A DNA stretch of 50,456 nt. Origin: Oscillospiraceae bacterium (lineage in GTDB: Bacteria > Bacillota > Clostridia > Oscillospirales > Oscillospiraceae). The position numbers were made by a program, and so were the translations under genes. Each line of letters begins with the position of its first letter. Positions within the stretch are counted from its first letter, which is position 1. The notes below the pieces were generated by a model, which ran no database searches, had not been told where the DNA came from, and saw only the letters and a program-made list of their open reading frames with translations. Location of the stretch: contig JAHHSD010000010.1 of NCBI GenBank assembly GCA_020025425.1, forward strand, positions 1 through 50,456, read 5' to 3'. This document shows positions 8,231 through 18,329 of the stretch, in pieces.

Positions 8231-8653
8231 CCCTGCACGAAAACAAAAATAGAAGTACGGAATAAAGCAGAACGCAAGAACCACCATCAATATATTTCCC
8301 AGCTTCGACGATGGGGAAATCAGCAGATATGTGGGTAGTATCGGAGAAGCAAAACTAAAGTACAGCAAGCCAGTCATAGATTCCATCACCAAGCCAAGGC
8401 AGCTAATCGCCTCCAGGACAGCCAGCATGATGCTATTGGGATAAATTCCTTTACTTGGAAACCAGTACAGATAAATACCAATCCCGATCCAAATCACCCA
8501 TAATGCCGCTGCAAGTACAGCTCTATCTGTCAGGCTGTAATGATTATGATGATCGAGGCACAAAACAAGATTGCAGCGAGAGCAGACGATCAGACCAATC
8601 ACCAAAATGATAATGTATATGTATTTTTTCTTGATATTCATCTTTTTTCGCAC
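8210..8653 (-). CDS. Hypothetical membrane protein, 147 aa
   Basis: The protein has four predicted hydrophobic segments (about residues 10-27, 46-64, 73-97 and 117-137), short loops and basic ends (KRKER at the C-terminus), so it should sit in the cytoplasmic membrane. No family is recognised. The GTG at 8653 is supported by GGAGGG seven bases upstream. The XRE regulator gene ends 21 bp upstream on the same strand, so both are probably one transcript. Low GC marks it as part of the acquired island. Confidence 0.72.
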   Translation of the reverse strand: MRKKMNIKKKYIYIIILVIGLIVCSRCNLVLCLDHHNHYSLTDRAVLAAALWVIWIGIGIYLYWFPSKGIYPNSIMLAVLEAISCLGLVMESMTGLLYFSFASPILPTYLLISPSSKLGNILMVVLAFCFIPYFYFCFRAGEKRKER

Positions 8654-8674
8654 TGTTTCTCCCTCCTCTCTTTC

Positions 8675-9157
8675 TTATTCCCAGTGTAAAGTAAACTCCT
8701 CTTCATCTGCTATATTCCAGCTATCACTCCCCATCTCCTTAAATTCAAACTCCTGAACCTGGTTAGCTTGTCCTCTCATGTGGATAAACATAAGCATCAA
8801 AACTGTGATCAATACGCCGACTCCAAGCACAATATACTTCTGTCTGCTTTTACGCCTCAGTTCAGGTATCTCAAATGCCTTCTTTTCAGCTGCTTCTTCA
8901 TTTATGTCCTGTTCCTTGGGGTCTATCCCTTGCTGAACATCTGCTTTATATTCTACGTTCTCCTTATCATCCAACAGGATTTCTAAAGGAATGGAGTATA
9001 ATTTACTCAAGCTCTGCAAATTTTCAATAGATGGTCTCGAGCTTCCAGATTCCCATCCGGATACAGCCTGCCTGGATACCAATATCTTTTCAGAAACTTG
9101 TAATTGAGATAGGCCGTGTTTTTTTCTTAAAAACTTTAGCTTTTCATTTAATTCCAT
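8675..9157 (-). CDS. Membrane-anchored XRE-family regulator
   Basis: The 160-residue protein begins with a lambda-repressor-type helix-turn-helix, about residues 7-60: LKFLRKKHGLSQLQVSEKI followed by VSRQAVSGWESGSSRPS. An acidic, Gln-rich linker follows, then one transmembrane helix near 109-127 (YIVLGVGVLITVLMLMF) and a short extracytoplasmic tail. This layout suggests a transcription factor tethered at the membrane, sensing through its tail or through its neighbour. It is immediately followed by the 147-aa membrane protein gene. TTTACG-17 bp-TAAAAT upstream of the start is a possible promoter. Confidence 0.85.
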   Translation of the reverse strand: MELNEKLKFLRKKHGLSQLQVSEKILVSRQAVSGWESGSSRPSIENLQSLSKLYSIPLEILLDDKENVEYKADVQQGIDPKEQDINEEAAEKKAFEIPELRRKSRQKYIVLGVGVLITVLMLMFIHMRGQANQVQEFEFKEMGSDSWNIADEEEFTLHWE

Positions 9158-9623
9158 GTTTTATGACATCTCCAATTTTATATCAAGCAATCCAAATCGT
9201 AAACCATGTTCACCTTACATTGAGGCAAGTATTGCTTGCACCCTCCCTTTTTCAACCTTTTTTCTCCTGAGACTTCCCAGGATGTCTCCGCATTCGCCTT
9301 TTTCCAGCGAATGCTTTGAGGCAATTGATACCAGTTCCTTGTCCCACCGCAGATTATTGAATATGTCAAAATATATCGCTATATCCTCTATTTACTTGTT
9401 CTTTTTACCAATCCATTTTGTGTTCAAAGTGTAACACCGTTTCTATTTTATGTCAAATTGATTGGAGAATGGCCCTATCTGCTGTGCGCAGTCATGATAG
9501 GCAAGTGTTTTTTGACGGGAAGCCTGAGTACAGGAAGTCCTTCCCCTGCTTTCATCGCTGCCGCAAAAGAAGGCATGCACAGAACCAGTTGACCTGCCGA
9601 TTCTCCCATTTTTTCAAAATCAG
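9158..9623. other. Intergenic AT-rich stretch
   Basis: I see no supported gene here. It holds the probable promoter of the leftward XRE gene near its left end and then low-complexity AT-rich sequence up to the alanine T-box promoter. Short open frames in it have no ribosome sites and no recognisable motifs. Confidence 0.5.
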
Positions 9624-9651
9624 TTGACAAGCCTATAAAATGTGATAAAAT
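9624..9651 (+). promoter_or_regulatory. Promoter of the alaS T-box transcript
   Basis: TTGACA at 9624-9629 and TAAAAT at 9646-9651, spaced 16 bp, directly upstream of the T-box leader. Confidence 0.75.
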
Positions 9652-9657
9652 ATACTG

Positions 9658-9876
9658 GAAATGCGTTGATGAAGCTAAGCACAGCACGTTGCACGGAGCG
9701 AGAGGGGACGGTGAGAGCCCTCATGCAACACGACTGTGCGCGCCACTTCTGAGCTGCCCGGGAGGACCGGGACGGAACATCCCCGTTATCGGATGGCTGA
9801 GATGTCCGTTTTCGGATAATCAGGGTGGTACCGTGGATTTTTCCGCCCCTGACTGTGTCAGGGGCGGTTTTCTTTT
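9658..9876 (+). promoter_or_regulatory. T-box riboswitch, alanine-specific
   Basis: The leader contains the canonical T-box AGGGTGGTACCGTGG at 9822-9836 and a perfect 11-bp terminator stem at 9843-9853/9857-9867 followed by a T-rich tail. In stem I, GAAG pairs with CTTC and GCACAG with CTGTGC, leaving GCGCCA on the 3' side. This exposes GCC at 9742-9744, an alanine codon followed by the expected purine. Uncharged tRNA-Ala should stabilise the antiterminator and let transcription run into the lipoprotein gene and alaS. Class membership is certain from the T-box; the specifier follows from my hand fold and from alaS downstream. Confidence 0.93.
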
Positions 9877-9912
9877 GGGACTGCCCCGACCCATGAGATT
9901 GGAGGAACTGCA

Positions 9913-10365
9913 ATGAAACGAATCACCGCTCTGATCACCGCCGCTGTGCTGGCCCTGTCCCTCTTCCTGCTGTCCGGCTGTGGGACCCCCAAGGGCAACC
10001 CTCTGCCCGAGGGCATGGACGAGACCCAGCTGCTGGACGCCGGCCGTGAAGTCATGGCTCTGCTGACCAGCGGAGAGTATCAGGCCGTCGTGGACGCCCT
10101 GCGCCCCGACGTGGTAGAGGCCGGCACCAAAAACGGTCCCATCACCGCCGCCGACATCGAGTCCATCATGGTCCCCACCATCGAAAAGGCCGGCGCCTTC
10201 GTGGAGGAGACCGAGGCCATGGCCACCGGTCAGTCCGACAAGGACTCCGGAGAGTCCTTTGGCGTGGCCGTCTTTGTGTGCAAGCACGAGAAGAAAAACG
10301 TCCGCTACCGCCTGGCCTTTGATACCGACCTGACCCTGATTGGTCTCCAGGTCCGGAAGGTCTGA
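9913..10365 (+). CDS. DUF3887-like lipoprotein
   Basis: The 150-residue protein starts with a clear lipoprotein signal, hydrophobic LITAAVLALSLFLL followed by SGC, giving a lipid-anchored Cys near residue 23. The rest is one compact alpha/beta domain with the pattern of DUF3887: a helix around AGREVMALLTSGEYQAVVDA, then ADIESIM, and late strands RYRLAFDTDLTLIGLQV. Such domains occur on cell-surface proteins of unknown function. It sits between an alanine T-box and alaS, 52 bp before the latter, so it should be induced with the synthetase. The start is supported by GGAGG. Confidence 0.82.
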   Translation: MKRITALITAAVLALSLFLLSGCGTPKGNPLPEGMDETQLLDAGREVMALLTSGEYQAVVDALRPDVVEAGTKNGPITAADIESIMVPTIEKAGAFVEETEAMATGQSDKDSGESFGVAVFVCKHEKKNVRYRLAFDTDLTLIGLQVRKV

Positions 10366-10417
10366 CCCCCTTTCCATCTGTTCACAAGAAAATAAATATA
10401 AACGGAGGTAAATTTCT

Positions 10418-13075
<2,658 letters not shown>

Positions 13076-13187
13076 GCCGACGCCCAGTAAATTCGGAGCG
13101 TATGCGAAGAATTTCTGCAGGGCGAATTCACTTCGCCCGAGGATTTCAATAATAAGGCCCCCATGCGCAGCTTGCCGCGCATGGGAT

Positions 13188-13378
13188 CGGCGGCAAGGAT
13201 CCTCTGATGCTGGACAACGCCCTAGCTATGGTGGACAACGTCGTCTCTATGAAGCTGGGTCTGTAAGCCGACGCCCAATAAATTCGGAGCGTATGCGAAG
13301 AATTTCCGCAGGGCGAATTCACTTCGCCCGAGGATTTCAATAATAGGGCCCCCATGCGCGGCTTGCCGCGCATGGGAT
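13188..13378 (+). repeat. 191-bp tandem repeat, unit 2
   Basis: Second full copy of the alaS tail (13188-13268) and of element A (13269-13378). Here the hairpin CCCATGCGCGGC-TT-GCCGCGCATGGG is perfect, while unit 1 has one mismatch in it. The alaS tail differs from the real gene at silent positions, e.g. GTCTCT for GTCTCC. Confidence 0.93.
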
Positions 13379-13569
13379 CGGCGGCAAGGATCCTCTGATG
13401 CTGGATACTCGGGAACCCATCTGCGGCCCAGCGAAGCGGGCGCGGATGGGAGAGGAGAAACAGCGCAGTGAGTGAGCATGCTCCGTTTCGGAGGATGCGA
13501 ATGATACGGAGCTTGTTTCGACGAGGCTATGGTGGACAACGTCGTCTCTATGAAGCTGGGTCTGTAAGC
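13379..13569 (+). repeat. Third alaS-tail copy, interrupted by element B
   Basis: The third tail copy starts at 13379 and ends with its own TAA at 13566-13568, but a 118-bp insert replaces about 8 bp in its middle. After the tail the sequence continues into what must be the original downstream DNA with the terminator. Its silent changes match unit 2 rather than the true alaS end. Confidence 0.9.
13408..13525 (+). mobile_element. Element B, small structured insert
   Basis: The 118-bp insert starts CTCG and ends CGAG. It contains two hairpins: CCCATC...GATGGG around 13417-13450, and GCTCCGT/ACGGAGC around 13480-13512. It is unrelated to element A in sequence, encodes nothing, and looks like a non-autonomous intergenic repeat. 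Whether it is mobile is an inference from its clean insertion into a duplicated alaS tail. Confidence 0.6.
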
Positions 13570-13587
13570 ACTCCCTTTATACACGCG

Positions 13588-13626
13588 TTCGGCAGGCGGA
13601 GTCTTTGCTCCGCCTGCCATTTTTTG
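13588..13626 (+). terminator. Terminator of the alaS transcript
   Basis: Perfect 11-bp stem GGCAGGCGGAG/CTCCGCCTGCC followed by ATTTTTTG. It lies after the last alaS-tail copy, as expected if it was the original alaS terminator before the array formed. Confidence 0.88.
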
Positions 13627-13722
13627 ATCCATTTTTCATTCCTTATAGTATAATAGATTCTGTTATATACTGATTGTGTTTATTTTGTCTGCATTTTCGA
13701 TTCAATGAAAGAGGTGTTTTCC

Positions 13723-14256
13723 ATGACAAGAGATGATCTTTCCCGCTTTTTCTCCCTGAACCTCAACTTCTCCGCCATCGGTCTGGAGCCCAGCAGCGGC
13801 TCCGACTACTTCTGCACTCCTGTGGACGCAGAGGAGTTTGCCCGCCTTGGGGTGGACGGGATCCACTTCATCCTCCTGCCCGGGGATGAGCGGGTGTTCT
13901 GTGTGGACCCGGAGATGGGGGAAATCGGCACCTACGTCCTGCCGGTGGCCGAGGATTTCCGCTCCTTTCTCTCCTATCTCCTCAGCTGCGGAGACGCTAA
14001 CGTCCTGTCCCAGATCCACTGGATGAACGAGGAGCAATACCAAACTCTGCTCCGGGAGGACAGGGAGCAGACCTGGCCCGGCTGCGAAGCCGTTTTCGCT
14101 GACAAGGAGAGGGCCCTCCAGACCATTGCAGCCCAGTTCGGGCTCTCCCCCACAGACCCCTTCCGTCGGGTCAAGGCCCTCCAAAAAGCCTTTGACCCGG
14201 CCGCGCTCCGCTTCTCCGACGAGTACTACGATGTGCTGGGGCTGGACCGGGACTGA
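13723..14256 (+). CDS. Hypothetical protein, possibly SUKH-like
   Basis: The protein of about 177 residues is soluble and acidic, with no signal or membrane segment. The middle part, GVDGIHFILLPGDERVFCVDP followed by VLPVAEDFRSFLSYLLSC, has the strand-strand-helix feel of SUKH/SMI1-KNR4 proteins, but the match is weak and I would not rely on it. I chose the start at 13723 because AGAGGTG lies six bases before it. It seems to stand alone, between the alaS terminator and the rubrerythrin promoter. Confidence 0.7.
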   Translation: MTRDDLSRFFSLNLNFSAIGLEPSSGSDYFCTPVDAEEFARLGVDGIHFILLPGDERVFCVDPEMGEIGTYVLPVAEDFRSFLSYLLSCGDANVLSQIHWMNEEQYQTLLREDREQTWPGCEAVFADKERALQTIAAQFGLSPTDPFRRVKALQKAFDPAALRFSDEYYDVLGLDRD

Positions 14257-14302
14257 GTTCGCAGAATTCCCTGTATTTTCTTTATAAATCTTGGAAAACC
14301 TA

Positions 14303-14331
14303 TTGACAGCGGAACCGGAAGTTGTTATACT
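14303..14331 (+). promoter_or_regulatory. Promoter of the rubrerythrin gene
   Basis: TTGACA at 14303-14308 and TATACT at 14326-14331 with 17-bp spacing. Confidence 0.82.
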
Positions 14332-14340
14332 GGTCTCACT

Positions 14341-14359
14341 AATAAGAATAATTCTTATT
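14341..14359. promoter_or_regulatory. PerR/Fur-like operator palindrome
   Basis: AATAAGAATAATTCTTATT is a perfect 9-1-9 palindrome placed just after the -10 box, over the transcription start. Its spacing and AT-rich half-sites resemble the PerR/Fur box family, and PerR control of rubrerythrin is known in clostridia. The specific regulator is inferred. Confidence 0.7.
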
Positions 14360-14390
14360 AAGTTTCGAACGATTAGAAAGTGAGGTTGTC

Positions 14391-14930
14391 ATGATGCCTG
14401 AACTGAAGGGAAGCAAAACCGAAGCCAATCTGTGGACCGCCTTTGCCGGTGAGTCCCAGGCCCGCAACAAGTACACCTATTTTGCATCCAAGGCCAAGAA
14501 GGACGGCTACGTCCAGATCTCCAAGATCTTTGAGGAGACCGCTGCCAACGAGAAAGAGCACGCCAAGCTCTGGTTCAAGCTGCTGGGCGGCATTGGTTCC
14601 ACCGCCGAGAACCTGGCCTCTGCCGCTGAGGGTGAGAACTATGAGTGGACTGATATGTACGCCACCATGGCCAAAGAGGCCCGTGAGGAGGGTTTTGACC
14701 ACATCGCTTTTATGTTTGAGGGCGTGGCCAAGATCGAGAAGGAGCACGAGGAGCGCTACCGCAAGCTGCTGGCCAACGTGGAGGGCGGCCTGGTGTTCTC
14801 CCGCGACGGCGATATGATCTGGCAGTGTTCCAACTGCGGCCATATCCACATCGGCAAGGAGGCCCCCGAGGTATGTCCCGTCTGTGCTCACCCCCGCGAT
14901 TACTTCCAGCTGAAGGCTGAAAATTATTGA
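14391..14930 (+). CDS. Rubrerythrin
   Basis: Rubrerythrin is a cytoplasmic non-heme iron protein that reduces hydrogen peroxide in anaerobes, using electrons from rubredoxin-type donors. The 179-residue protein has the N-terminal four-helix di-iron domain with carboxylate ligands in the AGESQARNKY and EETAANEKEHAK segments and in KIEKEHEERY. A C-terminal rubredoxin-like iron site follows with C146-x-x-C149 and C162-x-x-C165. A strong promoter and a peroxide-type operator sit directly upstream. It forms a single-gene unit ended by a hairpin terminator. Confidence 0.95.
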   Translation: MMPELKGSKTEANLWTAFAGESQARNKYTYFASKAKKDGYVQISKIFEETAANEKEHAKLWFKLLGGIGSTAENLASAAEGENYEWTDMYATMAKEAREEGFDHIAFMFEGVAKIEKEHEERYRKLLANVEGGLVFSRDGDMIWQCSNCGHIHIGKEAPEVCPVCAHPRDYFQLKAENY

Positions 14931-14943
14931 TCTGCACCGTTTC

Positions 14944-14976
14944 AACCGGCATGGCCTGTCCATGCCGGTTCCTTTT
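14944..14976 (+). terminator. Terminator of rubrerythrin
   Basis: Stem AACCGGCATG/CATGCCGGTT, followed by CCTTTTT. Confidence 0.82.
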
Positions 14977-15009
14977 TGGCCGAAAGGACGCAAAATTCAC
15001 CTGCTTCCC

Positions 15010-15038
15010 TTGCATCTCCCCCTGGAAACAGATATAAT
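15010..15038 (+). promoter_or_regulatory. Promoter of purA
   Basis: TTGCAT at 15010-15015 and TATAAT at 15033-15038, spacing 17 bp. A leader of about 65 nt follows, with no riboswitch I can recognise. Confidence 0.7.
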
Positions 15039-15109
15039 ATGTCTGTTACATTACGGGCAGGCTGCACGCTTGCTGTGCCGCTGATTCCGACTTTTGGAGG
15101 TAACTTCTT

Positions 15110-16402
15110 ATGGTTAAAGCGATTGTGGGTGCCAACTGGGGCGACGAGGGAAAGGGGAAAATTACCGATCTGCTCGCCGAGGTCTCCGATGTTGTTGTCC
15201 GCTTTCAGGGCGGGGCAAATGCCGGCCACACCATTATCAACGATTATGGCCGCTTTGCGCTGCATATTCTTCCCTCCGGCGTTTTCTATCCCCATATCAC
15301 CAACGTCATTGGCAACGGTATGGCCCTGGATATCCAGAAATTCATTCACGAGCTCAACGACCTGACCAGCCAGGGGGTCCCCGCGCCCAAGCTCATTATT
15401 TCCGAGCGGGTCCAGCTTCTGATGCCATACCACGTTCTTCAGGACACCTACGAGGAGGAGCGGCTGGGCGGCAAGGCCTTCGGCTCCACCAAAAGCGGCA
15501 TCGCCCCCTTCTACTCCGACAAATACGCCAAGACAGGCATCCAGGTGTGCGACCTCTTTGACGACCAGCGCCTGCTGGAGCGGCTCACCGCCGCCGTCGA
15601 TCTGAAAAACGTCCTCTTTGAGCACCTCTACCACAAGCCCAAGCTGGACGTGGATCAGCTCTATCAGCAGCTGCTGGAGCAGCGGGAGCAGATCCGGCCC
15701 TATGTGGGCAACACCGTTGATTTCATCCACCGGGCTTTGAAGGAAAACAAGGCCGTTCTGCTGGAGGGCCAGCTGGGCTCCATGAAGGACCCGGACCTGG
15801 GCATCTTCCCCATGACCACCTCCTCCCACACCCTGGCCGGCTTCGGCTGTGTGGGCGCCTCCATCCCGCCCACCTCCATCCAGGATGTCATCTGCGTCAC
15901 CAAGGCCTACTCCTCCTGCGTGGGCTCCAAGACCGAGCCCTTCGTCAGTGAGCTCACCGGCCCCGAGGGCGACGAGCTGCGCCGGCGGGGCGGAGACCAC
16001 GGGGAGTTTGGCGCCACCACCGGCCGCCCCCGCCGGGTGGGCTGGTTTGACGCGGTGGCCACCTGCTACGGCTGCATGATCCAGGGCGCCACCCAGGTGG
16101 CCCTGACCTGCCTGGATGTGCTGGGCTACCTGGACGAGATCCAGGTCTGCACCGGCTACGAGATCGACGGCCAGGTCACCGACCAGTTCCCCACCACCCC
16201 CGCGCTGAAGCGGGCCAAGCCTGTGTTCACCACGCTGCCCGGCTGGAAGTGCGATATCCGCGGCTGCAGGGACTACGACTCCCTGCCTGAGAACGCCAAG
16301 GCCTATGTGGACTTTCTGGAGGAGAAGATCGGAACCCCCATCCGCATGGTGTCCACCGGCCCCATGCGCCACGAAATGACCAGCCGCGTCCCCAAGCTGT
16401 AA
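15110..16402 (+). CDS. purA: Adenylosuccinate synthetase
   Basis: PurA joins IMP and aspartate using GTP, the first step from IMP to AMP, in the cytoplasm. The 430-residue protein starts with the family's P-loop GANWGDEGKGKITDLL (residues 5-20) with catalytic Asp14-like position, and the conserved GGANAGHTI follows. Later signature segments are also present (LEGQLGSMKDPDLG and GRPRRVGWFDAV). The start is backed by GGAGG. No other purine gene is adjacent; a surface protease follows 22 bp after the stop and may be co-transcribed, without obvious functional link. Confidence 0.96.
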   Translation: MVKAIVGANWGDEGKGKITDLLAEVSDVVVRFQGGANAGHTIINDYGRFALHILPSGVFYPHITNVIGNGMALDIQKFIHELNDLTSQGVPAPKLIISERVQLLMPYHVLQDTYEEERLGGKAFGSTKSGIAPFYSDKYAKTGIQVCDLFDDQRLLERLTAAVDLKNVLFEHLYHKPKLDVDQLYQQLLEQREQIRPYVGNTVDFIHRALKENKAVLLEGQLGSMKDPDLGIFPMTTSSHTLAGFGCVGASIPPTSIQDVICVTKAYSSCVGSKTEPFVSELTGPEGDELRRRGGDHGEFGATTGRPRRVGWFDAVATCYGCMIQGATQVALTCLDVLGYLDEIQVCTGYEIDGQVTDQFPTTPALKRAKPVFTTLPGWKCDIRGCRDYDSLPENAKAYVDFLEEKIGTPIRMVSTGPMRHEMTSRVPKL

Positions 16403-16424
16403 GCTCTATGATAAGGAGGCCGTT

Positions 16425-18290
16425 ATGAAAAGGTTCTGCTCTCTGGTGCTTTCCTTCTGCCTGGCTGCCGGTCTGGCGATGCCCGCTTCCGCACTGGAGG
16501 TCGATCAGGCGAAGGATCTGCTGCGCACCTACTACGTCGATCCCCTCCCCGCCGATTTTGACCAGTGCGCCACCCTGGACGAGCTGCTCTCCAAAATCGA
16601 CGACCCCTACACCACCTACCTCTCCCAGCAGGAGTACCAGAGGCTTCTGGCCTCCATTCACGGTGAGAATGTGGTGGGCATCGGCGTCTCCATCCAGACC
16701 ACCTACCAGGATGGCTATATGATCCTGTCCATCCTGCCCAACTCCCCCGCCCTGGAGGCCGGCCTGCGGGCCGGTGATGTGATTCTGGCGGTGGACGGCG
16801 TGACGCTGACGGAGAAGGTGGATCCGTCCTCTCTGATCCGCGGGGCCGAGGGGAGCCAGGTCACTCTGACCATCTCCCGCCCCGGCGAGACCAGTCCCCG
16901 GAACTTCACCCTCACCCGCCGCATGGTGTCCGTCCCCGTGGTCACCTACGAGATGCTGGAAAACGCCGCTTACATCCGCTGCGACAGCTTCGGTGACACC
17001 ACCACCAAGCTGGTGGCCGAGGGCCTGGAGGCCCTGGAGGCCGACGCCTCTGTGATCCTGATGGATCTGCGTCAAAATCCCGGCGGCACCACCCAGGCCG
17101 CCGCGGGCAGCGCCGGTATGTTCATCGGCCCCGCCCTCATGTCCTACTTCCGGGACAGCAAGGGTGAGTACAACTACGTCTACACCAAGCCCTCCTGCCC
17201 CGATCTGACGGACAAGCCCCTGATCGTGCTGACCAGCCCCTTCTCCGCCAGCGGCTCCGAGCTCTTCTCCGCCGCCATCCGGGATAAGGGTGTGGGCATC
17301 GGCCTGGGACAGCGGACCTTCGGAAAGGGCGTGGCCCAGTACCTCTTTGACAAGAGCAATTACCCCGACTACTTCGACGGCGACTGCCTGAAGGTCACCG
17401 TCTACCGCTTCTTCTCCCCCGACGGCACCACCAACGAGACGGTGGGCGTTCTGCCCACCCTGATGGTCTCCCCGGAGAATACCACCTCCGCCGCCATGCT
17501 GCTCTCCTGCCCCAAGCCCGGAGTGGCTGAGGGCCATCTGCGGCTGGAGATCGCCGGTCAGACCCTCTATGTGGACCTGAAGCAAGCCGTATCCCCCGGG
17601 TATGCCCCCGCTTTTACCGAGCTGCTGGAGGCCCTGCCCCCCAGTGCGACCCTGTCCAAAGGGGCCGGCGGGGCCTGGGGCGCTGTCACACCGGAGGCTC
17701 TGGCCCGGGAGCTGGGACTGAGCTTCACCTCCCGCTCCTTCTCGGACACGGACCAGACCAAATTCGCCCGGTCCATTGATACTCTGGCCGCCTATCGCCT
17801 GCTCAGCGGCTATGGCGACGGGTCCTATCGCCCCGATCAGGCCATCACCCGGGCCGAATTCTGCGCCATGGTGACCAACGCCATGGCCTTCCCCGCCGCC
17901 CCTGAATACGCCGCCTTCACTGACACCGCCTCCTCCGCCTGGTACGCCGACGCGGTGGGCGCCATGGTCAAGCGGGGCTTGCTCCGGGGCTATGAGGACG
18001 GCTCCTTCCGTCCCAACGACACCATCACCTATCAGGAGATGGCCGCGGTGCTGTCCAACCTGTCCGCCTGGGCCTGCATGGACGGCTATGACTACGCAAA
18101 ACGCCAGCTGTCCGACCAGGACAAGCAGACCTATGCCAGCTTCAGCCCCTGGGCTCAGATCCACGCCCGCAACCTGGACCTGCTGGGTGCCCTGGTGGGC
18201 GGCCTGGCCCCCCAGGATTTATGTACCCGCCAGGTGGCCGCCGGCATGCTGTGCGCCATGATGGAAGGTACCAATCTGCTCTGGGATTGA
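16425..18290 (+). CDS. S41 (CtpA-like) protease with PDZ and SLH domains
   Basis: This 621-residue protein should be exported and held at the cell surface. It has a signal peptide ending PASA at about 23, a short helical lead, a PDZ domain near 85-160, and the S41 peptidase fold at about 170-350. The catalytic pair is Ser274 in SPFSASGSE and Lys301 in RTFGKG. The C-terminal third has two clear SLH repeats (about 437-485 and 497-545) and a degenerate third. SLH repeats bind pyruvylated cell-wall polymer, linking this protein to the CsaB-type gene at 29.5 kb. Most CtpA proteases lack SLH repeats. The substrate is unknown. It starts 22 bp after purA with an AGGAGG site. Confidence 0.92.
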   Translation: MKRFCSLVLSFCLAAGLAMPASALEVDQAKDLLRTYYVDPLPADFDQCATLDELLSKIDDPYTTYLSQQEYQRLLASIHGENVVGIGVSIQTTYQDGYMILSILPNSPALEAGLRAGDVILAVDGVTLTEKVDPSSLIRGAEGSQVTLTISRPGETSPRNFTLTRRMVSVPVVTYEMLENAAYIRCDSFGDTTTKLVAEGLEALEADASVILMDLRQNPGGTTQAAAGSAGMFIGPALMSYFRDSKGEYNYVYTKPSCPDLTDKPLIVLTSPFSASGSELFSAAIRDKGVGIGLGQRTFGKGVAQYLFDKSNYPDYFDGDCLKVTVYRFFSPDGTTNETVGVLPTLMVSPENTTSAAMLLSCPKPGVAEGHLRLEIAGQTLYVDLKQAVSPGYAPAFTELLEALPPSATLSKGAGGAWGAVTPEALARELGLSFTSRSFSDTDQTKFARSIDTLAAYRLLSGYGDGSYRPDQAITRAEFCAMVTNAMAFPAAPEYAAFTDTASSAWYADAVGAMVKRGLLRGYEDGSFRPNDTITYQEMAAVLSNLSAWACMDGYDYAKRQLSDQDKQTYASFSPWAQIHARNLDLLGALVGGLAPQDLCTRQVAAGMLCAMMEGTNLLWD

Positions 18291-18329
18291 TCCCATAACA
18301 CATTTTGATATAGGAAAGGACTCAAATCT

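Noticed and set aside
9178..9369. Short minus-strand frame upstream of the XRE gene
   Set aside because: No ribosome site, no recognisable family, lies over the regulator's promoter region.
13188..13378. CRISPR or satellite-type array
   Set aside because: Units of 191 bp with a clear alaS origin and no variable spacers.
13146..13632. Short open frames on the minus strand across the alaS-tail array, sharing near-identical segments
   Set aside because: They repeat only because the DNA repeats; they read across alaS tail and element hairpins and have no start sites. Treated as repeats, not proteins.
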